Positions 1 through 5,574 of a DNA stretch of 8,737 bases are shown here, one piece after another; position 1 is the stretch's first letter, and each line of letters opens with the position of its first letter. A program made the position numbers and the translations under genes. Where the stretch lies: contig JAIRVW010000302.1 of assembly GCA_031253705.1 (NCBI GenBank), positions 1-8,737 of the forward strand, in the 5' to 3' direction. This stretch comes from Brucellaceae bacterium. Lineage in GTDB: Bacteria > Pseudomonadota > Alphaproteobacteria > Rhizobiales > Rhizobiaceae. The notes beneath the pieces are model-generated. The model was not told where the DNA came from. It did no database searches and was given only the letters and a program-made list of their open reading frames with translations.

Positions 1-208
1 CTTCATACCAGCGGATGGAGACATTATCCTCGAAAGACGTATCTTTCACCTTGGTATAAGGTGTGAACCAGTCAATACGTTTGCCGTGCTTGCCCCAGAA
101 TGCGTCAGGGTCGCTGATACTTTCATTATACCATGAAAGATAGGTTTCATTGTCGATCAGCGCGCGTGCCTTCGCCTCCGGCAATACGGGATATTTTTTC
201 TCGGACAT
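1..208 (-). CDS. acsA: Acetyl-CoA synthetase, N-terminal part (cut by window edge)
   Basis: Only the first 69 codons are inside the window; the gene runs off the left edge. The translation starts [15 protein letters not shown] and continues through [19 protein letters not shown] and [16 protein letters not shown]. This is the typical N-terminal cap of AMP-forming acetyl-CoA synthetases (conserved F/YW, DW and PF/YT positions). The enzyme turns acetate, ATP and CoA into acetyl-CoA, AMP and PPi in the cytoplasm and allows growth on acetate. The AMP-binding and catalytic motifs lie outside the window, so the call rests on this N-terminal region alone. The start is fixed by a strong GGAGGA ribosome binding site at about 213-218, four bases upstream of the ATG. 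The long structured region upstream suggests regulated expression. Propionyl-CoA synthetase is the main alternative but is less likely. Confidence 0.88.
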   Translation of the reverse strand, partial: MSEKKYPVLPEAKARALIDNETYLSWYNESISDPDAFWGKHGKRIDWFTPYTKVKDTSFEDNVSIRWYE

Positions 209-221
209 TGTTCCTCCTCGC

Positions 222-243
222 GCCGGCGGCCCTCCTTGCCGGC
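222..243 (-). promoter_or_regulatory. Leader hairpin with a Shine-Dalgarno-like loop upstream of acs
   Basis: GCCGGC at 238-243 and GCCGGC at 222-227 form a perfect 6-bp inverted repeat with a 10-base spacer. Read on the acs strand, the loop holds AAGGAGG (237-231), a second purine-rich Shine-Dalgarno-like motif about 16 bases upstream of the true ribosome binding site (about 213-218). No start codon lies at a usable distance after the loop motif. It could be a ribosome standby site or a chance GC-rich repeat; the function is inferred. Confidence 0.35.
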
Positions 244-250
244 ACATTGT

Positions 251-284
251 ATAAAAAACCGTACCATTGTTAATGTGCACGGTT
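251..284 (-). terminator. Rho-independent terminator-like hairpin upstream of acs
   Basis: Read on the minus strand, AACCGT (284-279) pairs with ACGGTT (262-257). Inside it a second stem, CATT (275-272 side) with AATG (268-265), closes a 3-base loop. The right arm runs straight into a T tract (258-253, six T on the minus strand). This is the usual form of an intrinsic terminator, though the stem is A/T-tolerant and of modest strength. It lies about 43 bases upstream of the acs start codon. It could end a small RNA, act as an attenuator for acs, or stop read-through from yggS. The sequence just after the stem (TATACA, 254-249 on the minus strand) also resembles a -10 box for acs. Confidence 0.5.
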
Positions 285-404
285 CACATCGTAAATCAGG
301 CGAAAGTCTGATGATGCCGCAGGGGCAAGATCAGAGGAAACCTGATTCATCTCCCGAAAGATTATCGGGACATTCATCCGGCACAATTGTCGGAATTGCG
401 CCGG
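251..404 (-). ncRNA. Candidate structured small RNA or acs leader RNA
   Basis: Read on the minus strand, this stretch is almost fully packed into four consecutive stem-loops. Hairpin 1 (404-378) has arms CCGGC and GCCGG plus CAATT and AATTG, joined by a G-U wobble that exists only on this strand. Hairpin 2 (370-352) pairs TCCCGA with TCGGGA around a 7-base loop. Hairpin 3 (347-294) has nested stems AATCAGG/CCTGATT, TCTGAT/ATCAGA and TGCC/GGCA. Hairpin 4 (284-257) is followed by a T tract and looks like an intrinsic terminator. TATAAA at 412-407 could serve as a -10 element, but no clear -35 lies at ideal spacing (TTGTCT is 19 bases upstream). No protein explains the region. Rhizobiales are known for trans-encoded sRNAs of 100-200 nt with several hairpins and a terminal terminator, but I cannot assign it to a named family. 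An attenuated acs leader is the other model. Confidence 0.4.
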
Positions 405-504
405 AGTTTATAATTGTTGCAGGGTGAAGCAAGACAATTATTTGCGACAAATGGTTTTAATCGCAGAATAAAGTGCAGAACCTGATGTGAGCGAAAAGAC
501 CGTA

Positions 505-1197
505 TCAGGCCTGAGCCAATGGCGGACGGCTGCCGAAGATCGCCGAGCCGACACGCACAGCGGTGGCACCGAAAGCAACTGCAGTTTCAAAATCGCCGGA
601 CATACCCATTGAAAGCTCTTTTACACGGGCTTCATTTGCCAGCTTGCGCAACAGGGCAAAATGCGGCCCCGGATTCTCATCCACCGGCGGAATGCACATC
701 AGACCGGCAATTTCCAGCCCGTGCACATCGCGGCAACGGGCAACAAAAGCCACAGCTTCACGCGGATCGATACCGGCTTTTTGCTCTTCGCTGCCGGTAT
801 TGACCTGAACGAATAATTTAACCGCACGGTTCTGTTTTTTAATCTCTTCGGCAAGACTTGCTGCAATCTTTTCGCGGTCGACGGTTTGGATCACATCAAA
901 CAGGGATACGGCATCTGCAGCTTTGTTGGATTGCAGCGGACCGATCAGATGGAGTTCGATACCGGAAAATTTCTCACGCAATTGCGGCCATTTTCCTTGC
1001 GCTTCCTGCACGCGGTTTTCACCGAAAATCCGCTGACCGGCTTCCAGTGCCGGTGTGATTTCATCTGCATCAAACGTTTTGGAAACAGCTACCAGTTGTA
1101 CCGAGTCTGCTGTCCGTTGCGCTTCACGTTCACTTTGCGCAATGGCATTGCGAACGGTTTTGAGGTTGTCCGCAATGAGACTGACGGGTACATTCAT
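505..1197 (-). CDS. yggS: YggS/PROSC family pyridoxal phosphate-binding homeostasis protein
   Basis: The product has 230 residues, the normal size for this family. It is a single-domain cytoplasmic protein related to the barrel of alanine racemase that binds pyridoxal 5'-phosphate and keeps free PLP and amino-acid pools in balance; no catalytic activity is established for the family. The PLP-binding lysine is K40 in VAVSKTF. Other signatures are GENRVQEA (59-66), HLIGPLQSNK (83-92), SMGMSGDF (196-203) and RVGSAIFG (215-222), which form the phosphate-binding end. The open frame continues upstream to 1614, but that part runs antisense into leuS and has no family match. The start at 1197 is chosen because family homology begins there and AAGGAG lies nine bases upstream. 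The gene is divergent from leuS, with 114 bases between start codons. Confidence 0.93.
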   Translation of the reverse strand: MNVPVSLIADNLKTVRNAIAQSEREAQRTADSVQLVAVSKTFDADEITPALEAGQRIFGENRVQEAQGKWPQLREKFSGIELHLIGPLQSNKAADAVSLFDVIQTVDREKIAASLAEEIKKQNRAVKLFVQVNTGSEEQKAGIDPREAVAFVARCRDVHGLEIAGLMCIPPVDENPGPHFALLRKLANEARVKELSMGMSGDFETAVAFGATAVRVGSAIFGSRPPLAQA

Positions 1198-1225
1198 GGT
1201 ATAAAACTCCTTTTTCTGCCGCTTC

Positions 1226-1255
1226 ACTATGGGATAAGGTTGACGCTCTGGCCAA
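1226..1255 (-). promoter_or_regulatory. Possible yggS promoter
   Basis: On the minus strand TTGGCC (1255-1250) and CATAGT (1231-1226) are separated by 18 bases. Each matches the sigma-70 consensus at four of six positions. Transcription would start about 20 bases before the yggS ATG. This is a weak consensus match in a divergent intergenic region that must hold promoters for both yggS and leuS. I saw no convincing leuS promoter; TTGACG at 1240-1245 has no -10 partner at normal spacing. Confidence 0.3.
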
Positions 1256-1311
1256 TCCATGATGAAGGTCACACACCATATTCCATTCTCTTTGCATGAG
1301 TAAATACAGCC

Positions 1312-3927
1312 ATGGTAACTGAACGGGCAACCGAACGATATAATCCGCGCGTAAGCGAAGCCCATTGGCAGAAGATCTGGGACGAAAACAAGATCTTCGA
1401 AACGTCCAATGATGATCCACGCGAAAAATATTACGTGCTGGAAATGTTTCCTTATCCATCCGGCCGCATTCACATCGGCCATGTGCGCAACTACGCAATG
1501 GGCGACGTGATTGCCCGCTATAAGCGCGCACGCGGTTTTAACGTTCTGCACCCGATGGGCTGGGACGCTTTCGGCATGCCTGCGGAAAATGCGGCAATGC
1601 AGAATAAGGTTCATCCGAAAGAATGGACTTACCAGAATATTGCCACCATGAAACGCCAGCTCAAGACCATGGGTCTGTCGCTGGACTGGTCACGTGAGTT
1701 TGCAACCTGTGATGTGGATTATTACCACCGTCAGCAGATGCTGTTCCTTGATATGTTTGAAAAAGGTCTGGTGACCCGCAAGACATCCAAGGTTAACTGG
1801 GATCCGGTCGATAATACGGTTCTGGCCAATGAGCAGGTTGTTGACGGCCGTGGCTGGCGCTCCGGTGCGCTGGTTGAACAGCGTGAGCTGACCCAGTGGT
1901 TCTTCAAGATCACCGATTTCAGTGATGAGCTGCTTGCCGGTCTGGATACGCTTGACCAGTGGCCGGACAAAGTGCGCCTGATGCAGAAGAACTGGATCGG
2001 CAAGTCGGAAGGCCTGCAGCTGCGTTTTGCTCTTGCAGAGCGCGAAGGCGAGATCGAGGTATATACAACCCGTCCGGATACGCTGTTCGGTGCATCTTTT
2101 GTGGCGATTGCTGCGGATCATCCGCTGGCGAAACAGCTGGCTGAGACCAATGAAGGTCTGGCTGCTTTTGCTGCCGAGTGCCGTCAGCATGGTACATCCG
2201 TTGCCACCTTAGAGACCATTGAGAAAAAAGGTTTCGACACCGGCCTGCGCGTACAGCATCCGTTTGATCCGTCCTGGACATTGCCGGTTTATGTCGCCAA
2301 TTTCGTGCTGATGGAATATGGTACAGGCGCGGTCTTCGGTTGCCCTGCGCATGATCAGCGCGATCTAGACTTCGCGAATAAATACAAGCTGACCGTCACG
2401 CCGGTTGTTCTGCCTGCCGGTGCGGATGCTGCAAGCTTCGCAATTACCGACACGGCCTATAGCGATGAAGGCACATTGTTTAATTCGCGCTTCCTCGACG
2501 GTATGACACCGGAAGCCGCGTTTAATGAAGTTGCCGATCGTCTGGAAAAGACCGATCTCAACGGCAAGCCGCAGGCATTCCGCAAGACACAATATCGTCT
2601 GCGTGACTGGGGTATTTCCCGTCAGCGTTACTGGGGCTGCCCGATTCCGATGATTCATTGCGAATCCTGCGGAACTGTTCCTGTACCGCGCAATGATCTG
2701 CCGGTTCAGCTGCCGGATGATGTGGAATTTGACCGTCCGGGTAATCCGCTGGATCGACATGACGGCTGGCGCCATGTCAACTGCCCGAACTGCGGAGCGA
2801 AAGCCCGCCGTGAAACCGATACGATGGATACATTCGTGGATTCATCCTGGTATTTCGCACGCTTTACCGCGCCTTGGGAAAATGAGCCGACAGATATTAA
2901 AGCTGTCGATGAATGGCTGCCGGTCGATCAGTATATCGGCGGTGTGGAACATGCGATCCTGCATCTGCTCTATTCGCGCTTTTTTACCCGCGCCATGAAA
3001 GTGGCTGGTCATCTGAAGGTGGAAGAGCCGTTCAAAGGCCTGTTCACACAGGGCATGGTGGTTCACGAGACCTATAAGCATAATGGTCAGTGGGTATCAC
3101 CGCTGGAAATCCGCATTGAAGATAAGAACGGCGTGCGTTCGGCAACCATGCTGGATTCCGGTGAGCCGGTTGATATCGGCTCGATTGAAAAAATGTCGAA
3201 GTCGAAGAAGAATGTTGTCGATCCTGATGATATTATCTCGTCTTACGGTGCGGATACCGCGCGCTGGTTCACTCTGTCGGACAGTCCGCCGGAGCGTGAC
3301 ATTGTCTGGACAGAAGCCGGTGCGGAAGGTGCGCATCGCTTTGTGCAGCGCGTCTGGCGTCTGATTTCTGAAGCCGGTGAAAACCTGAAAGGTGTTGCGC
3401 CTAAAGCTGCCTATGAAGGTGATGCCGCTCAGATCTCCAAAGCTGCCCATAAGACTGTGAAAGCCGTTGGCGATGATATTGAGAAAATCGTTTTCAACCG
3501 TGCGATTGCCCGTCTTTATGAACTGCTCAATGTGTTGAGCACACCGCTGCAGGCTGTTGCTGCCGGTAAAGCCGATGATGTGACCAAAGCTGCAACCCGC
3601 GAAGCGACAGATATGTTCATCGCAATGATTGCACCGATGATGCCGCATCTGGCTGAACAGTGTAATGCGGCGCTGGGTGCAACCGATCTGGTGTCCACGC
3701 GCAGCTGGCCTGTTATTGACGAGGCATTGCTCGTCGAGAATGACATTACGCTGCCGGTACAGATCAATGGTAAGAAGCGCGGCGACATTACAATTGCGCG
3801 TGATGCGGATCAGGCAACAGTTCAGGCTGCCGTTTTGGCTCTTGACTTTGTGCAGGCTGCGTTGAACGGTAGTCAGCCTAAAAAGCTTGTTGTTGTACCG
3901 CAGAGGATTGTGAATGTCGTTGTCTGA
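1312..3927 (+). CDS. leuS: Leucyl-tRNA synthetase (class Ia)
   Basis: The product has 871 residues, the usual length. It joins leucine to tRNA-Leu with ATP in the cytoplasm and edits mischarged norvaline and isoleucine. The class I signature HIGH is at 54-57 and KMSKS at 627-631. The CP1 editing domain is intact: the threonine-rich loop TTRPDT at 252-257 and [15 protein letters not shown] at 337-351 with its conserved editing aspartate. A zinc-binding pair is visible as C450-x2-C453 and C491-x2-C494. The C-terminal anticodon-binding and LeuRS-specific parts follow and end [13 protein letters not shown]. The start at 1312 gives [14 protein letters not shown], which lines up with the typical N-terminus (ERYNPRV), although the upstream ribosome site is weak. 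The last 14 bases overlap the next gene, which implies co-transcription and translational coupling. Confidence 0.98.
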   Translation: MVTERATERYNPRVSEAHWQKIWDENKIFETSNDDPREKYYVLEMFPYPSGRIHIGHVRNYAMGDVIARYKRARGFNVLHPMGWDAFGMPAENAAMQNKVHPKEWTYQNIATMKRQLKTMGLSLDWSREFATCDVDYYHRQQMLFLDMFEKGLVTRKTSKVNWDPVDNTVLANEQVVDGRGWRSGALVEQRELTQWFFKITDFSDELLAGLDTLDQWPDKVRLMQKNWIGKSEGLQLRFALAEREGEIEVYTTRPDTLFGASFVAIAADHPLAKQLAETNEGLAAFAAECRQHGTSVATLETIEKKGFDTGLRVQHPFDPSWTLPVYVANFVLMEYGTGAVFGCPAHDQRDLDFANKYKLTVTPVVLPAGADAASFAITDTAYSDEGTLFNSRFLDGMTPEAAFNEVADRLEKTDLNGKPQAFRKTQYRLRDWGISRQRYWGCPIPMIHCESCGTVPVPRNDLPVQLPDDVEFDRPGNPLDRHDGWRHVNCPNCGAKARRETDTMDTFVDSSWYFARFTAPWENEPTDIKAVDEWLPVDQYIGGVEHAILHLLYSRFFTRAMKVAGHLKVEEPFKGLFTQGMVVHETYKHNGQWVSPLEIRIEDKNGVRSATMLDSGEPVDIGSIEKMSKSKKNVVDPDDIISSYGADTARWFTLSDSPPERDIVWTEAGAEGAHRFVQRVWRLISEAGENLKGVAPKAAYEGDAAQISKAAHKTVKAVGDDIEKIVFNRAIARLYELLNVLSTPLQAVAAGKADDVTKAATREATDMFIAMIAPMMPHLAEQCNAALGATDLVSTRSWPVIDEALLVENDITLPVQINGKKRGDITIARDADQATVQAAVLALDFVQAALNGSQPKKLVVVPQRIVNVVV

Positions 3928-4495
3928 TCAGCAAACTAAAGACAAATCTCCGATCCGCAAAAAGCGGCTGGCAGTGCTGGCAGGTCTTATCCTGTCAGCT
4001 GCTGTGGCCGGTTGCACGGTGCAGCCGCTTTATTCGTCAACCGGCAGCACCGGTGTCGGCGGCGTTCCTTCCAGCGTGAAGTCGAAACTTGCTTCCATTA
4101 AAGTGGATGATGTGGATACGATTCCGGCGCAGGCGGTGCGTAACCGTCTGATCTTCGGTCTGTCTGGCGGCGCAGGGGAGCCGTCACAGCCGGCCTATCA
4201 TCTGGCGCTAGGTATTCAGACCTCAACGGAATCTGCGGTTGAAGTGGATGTCGGGGATTCGAAAGAAGGCCGTCCGTCTGCCGGTACTGTCCGCATGAGT
4301 TCGAAATATGCGCTGCGTGACAGGGATGGTAAGGTTGTTGCCACCGGTCGCCGTCAGGTCAGTGCATCCTATGACCGTCCGCGTCAGGAATTCGCTAACC
4401 TGCGTGCCGAGCGTGATGCCCAGCAGCGTGCGGCGGAAGAACTGGCGCAGTATCTGGTGCTGTCGTTAGCTCAGGATATGCAGAAACTCCCATAG
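3914..4495 (+). CDS. lptE: LptE-like LPS-assembly lipoprotein
   Basis: The product has 193 residues. A basic N-terminus (RKKRLA) leads into a hydrophobic stretch and a lipobox VAGC ending at C34, so it should be processed by signal peptidase II and anchored as a lipoprotein. The mature start CTVQPLYS matches the C-x-x-QPLY pattern of alphaproteobacterial LptE-like proteins. LptE is the outer-membrane partner of LptD that delivers LPS to the cell surface. The remaining sequence has the expected mixed beta/alpha character, including [11 protein letters not shown] and a charged C-terminal helix ([20 protein letters not shown]). The ATG lies inside the end of leuS and has GAGGA six bases upstream. 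The TAG stop (4493-4495) is the first three bases of the palindromic element downstream, so the native C-terminus may have been altered. The LptE role is a family inference because sequence conservation is low. Confidence 0.8.
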   Translation: MSLSDQQTKDKSPIRKKRLAVLAGLILSAAVAGCTVQPLYSSTGSTGVGGVPSSVKSKLASIKVDDVDTIPAQAVRNRLIFGLSGGAGEPSQPAYHLALGIQTSTESAVEVDVGDSKEGRPSAGTVRMSSKYALRDRDGKVVATGRRQVSASYDRPRQEFANLRAERDAQQRAAEELAQYLVLSLAQDMQKLP

Positions 4496-4637
4496 TACCT
4501 GCTCCAAAACCGCCAGACTGGGCTGCAAATGGCAATTTCCTGCGCTCCGGTACTCATGTACCTCAAAGTACATTCCGTTCCGGTGCTCAAAAATCACCAT
4601 TTTCGCCACAGCCTGACAATTTTTGACCGAGGTTCTA
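4493..4637. repeat. Long imperfect palindrome, MITE-like or Bru-RS-like element
   Basis: The left arm (4493-4561) and the reverse complement of the right arm (4637-4568) align over about 71 columns with about 45 identities. They meet at ATGTAC (4556-4561), a CTCAAA loop (4562-4567) and GTACAT (4568-4573). The ends are TAG-T-ACCT and TAG-A-ACCT, so the element is bounded by TA on both sides, as expected of a TA target duplication. The 145-base length, non-coding content and full-length inverted symmetry fit a miniature inverted-repeat element. Brucella carries palindromic repeats of about 100 bp, Bru-RS1 and Bru-RS2; relation to those is suspected, not shown. As RNA it would fold into one long bulged hairpin. 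No second copy is present in this window. Confidence 0.7.
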
Positions 4638-4658
4638 TATCCGCGTTTCGTAAATATA

Positions 4659-4686
4659 AAAAAGCCCGCTGAAACGCGGGCTTTTT
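4659..4686. terminator. Bidirectional rho-independent terminator between lptE and tal
   Basis: AAAAAGCCCGC (4659-4669) and GCGGGCTTTTT (4676-4686) form a perfect 11-bp inverted repeat with a 6-base loop (TGAAAC). The GC core is flanked by an A tract on one side and a T tract on the other, so it can terminate transcripts in both directions. It sits 22 bases after the tal stop codon on the minus strand and about 165 bases after the lptE stop on the plus strand. An overlapping 9-bp repeat, CCGCGTTTC (4641-4649) with GAAACGCGG (4671-4679), could compete with it in plus-strand RNA. Confidence 0.9.
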
Positions 4687-4708
4687 GGTTTATGAAGGCG
4701 GTGCCTGA

Positions 4709-5362
4709 TTAAGCAATCGACTGACCGGTTTTTGCCCAGTCTGCCAGAAATGCTTCCAGACCTTTGTCTGTCAGCGGATGCTTGACGAGAGCTTTCAGCG
4801 TGGCCGGTGGTGCAGTGATAACGTCAGCGCCGATCAATGCTGCTTCTTTAACGTGATTAACTGTACGTACCGAAGCGGCCAGGATCTGGGTTTCAAACGC
4901 GAAGTTATCGAAAATGGTGCGGATTTCACCAATCAGATCCATGCCATTCAGGCCGATATCATCGAGACGGCCGATGAAAGGTGATACATAAGTTGCACCG
5001 GCTTTCGCAGCCAGCAGCGCCTGATTGGCGGAGAAGCACAGGGTCACATTGGTTTTGTGGCCATCAGAGGTCAGTGCTTTACAGGCTTTCAGGCCATCCA
5101 GTGTCAGCGGCAGCTTGATGCAGATATTGTCGGCGATTTTCGCCAGCACAGCTGCTTCTTTCATCATGCCTGCGTAATCAGTCGCGGTAACCTCAGCGGA
5201 AACAGGACCTTTAACGATCGAGCAGATTTCGCGTGTGACATCAATGATGTTGCCACCGGATTTCAGGATCAGCGATGGATTGGTGGTAACGCCGTCAACC
5301 AGTCCCAGATCGTTGAGTTCACGGATGTCTTTGACATCGGCGGTATCCACAAAGAATTTCAT
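4709..5362 (-). CDS. tal: Transaldolase of the small TalC/FSA subfamily
   Basis: The product has 217 residues, the standard size for the short transaldolase and fructose-6-phosphate aldolase subfamily. It should transfer the dihydroxyacetone unit between sugar phosphates in the non-oxidative pentose phosphate pathway, in the cytoplasm. Seen motifs are MKFFVDTA at the start, [10 protein letters not shown] (23-32), SAEV with E57, the Schiff-base lysine K83 in ICIKLPLT, and [11 protein letters not shown] with F129. Fructose-6-phosphate aldolase of E. coli has Gln and Tyr at the positions matching E57 and F129, so this protein looks like a true transaldolase. A GGAGG ribosome site lies about 10 bases upstream, with a good promoter before it. 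The gene is divergent from priA and is closed by the terminator near 4670. Confidence 0.92.
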   Translation of the reverse strand: MKFFVDTADVKDIRELNDLGLVDGVTTNPSLILKSGGNIIDVTREICSIVKGPVSAEVTATDYAGMMKEAAVLAKIADNICIKLPLTLDGLKACKALTSDGHKTNVTLCFSANQALLAAKAGATYVSPFIGRLDDIGLNGMDLIGEIRTIFDNFAFETQILAASVRTVNHVKEAALIGADVITAPPATLKALVKHPLTDKGLEAFLADWAKTGQSIA

Positions 5363-5402
5363 TTCAGCTTATCCTCCGTAATGGGCTTGCTGTACAGACG
5401 GT

Positions 5403-5431
5403 ATTATATCCGACAAAGATAGGTTTGTTTA
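5403..5431 (-). promoter_or_regulatory. Probable tal promoter
   Basis: On the minus strand a perfect TATAAT (5408-5403) lies 17 bases downstream of TAAACA (5431-5426), which matches the -35 consensus at four of six positions. Transcription would start near 5396, giving a leader of about 35 bases before the tal ATG at 5362. This is the best consensus promoter in the window. The rest of the 212-base divergent region (to 5574) must hold the priA promoter, but I see no clear one there. Confidence 0.6.
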
Positions 5432-5574
5432 ACGTAAATTTCCATAAACCGAAACTGTCTTTGAGAAATAACACCGTCGCTCCGCAAGAATTGAATTTGC
5501 AGGCAGTTTGCGGTTAAGTGCACAGATGAAAATACCGGCGAAAACAGGTTGCCGGCAATGATCAGGATATTCTT

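Noticed and set aside
236..427. 63-codon plus-strand frame between acs and yggS
   Set aside because: No ribosome site, low-complexity translation, and the sequence is better explained by stacked inverted repeats on the opposite strand.
481..509. CCTGAT/ATCAGG inverted repeat at the yggS 3' end as a terminator
   Set aside because: The stem is only 6 bp, the loop is 17 bases, it overlaps the stop codon and no T tract follows.
1240..1268. TTGACG as the leuS -35 box
   Set aside because: No acceptable -10 hexamer lies 16-18 bases downstream.
886..1299. 137-codon plus-strand frame over yggS
   Set aside because: It is the antisense shadow of yggS, whose motifs and length are complete.
1198..1614. 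Upstream extension of the yggS reading frame into leuS
   Set aside because: The added 139 residues run antisense through the leuS start region, match nothing in the family, and a good ribosome site supports the start at 1197.
3097..3648. 183-codon minus-strand frame inside leuS
   Set aside because: It is an antisense shadow of leuS, with arginine/histidine-rich sequence and no recognisable domain.
4496..4640. Remnant of holA or another coding gene after lptE
   Set aside because: The stretch is one palindrome with stop codons in its frames; nothing in it resembles DNA polymerase III delta.
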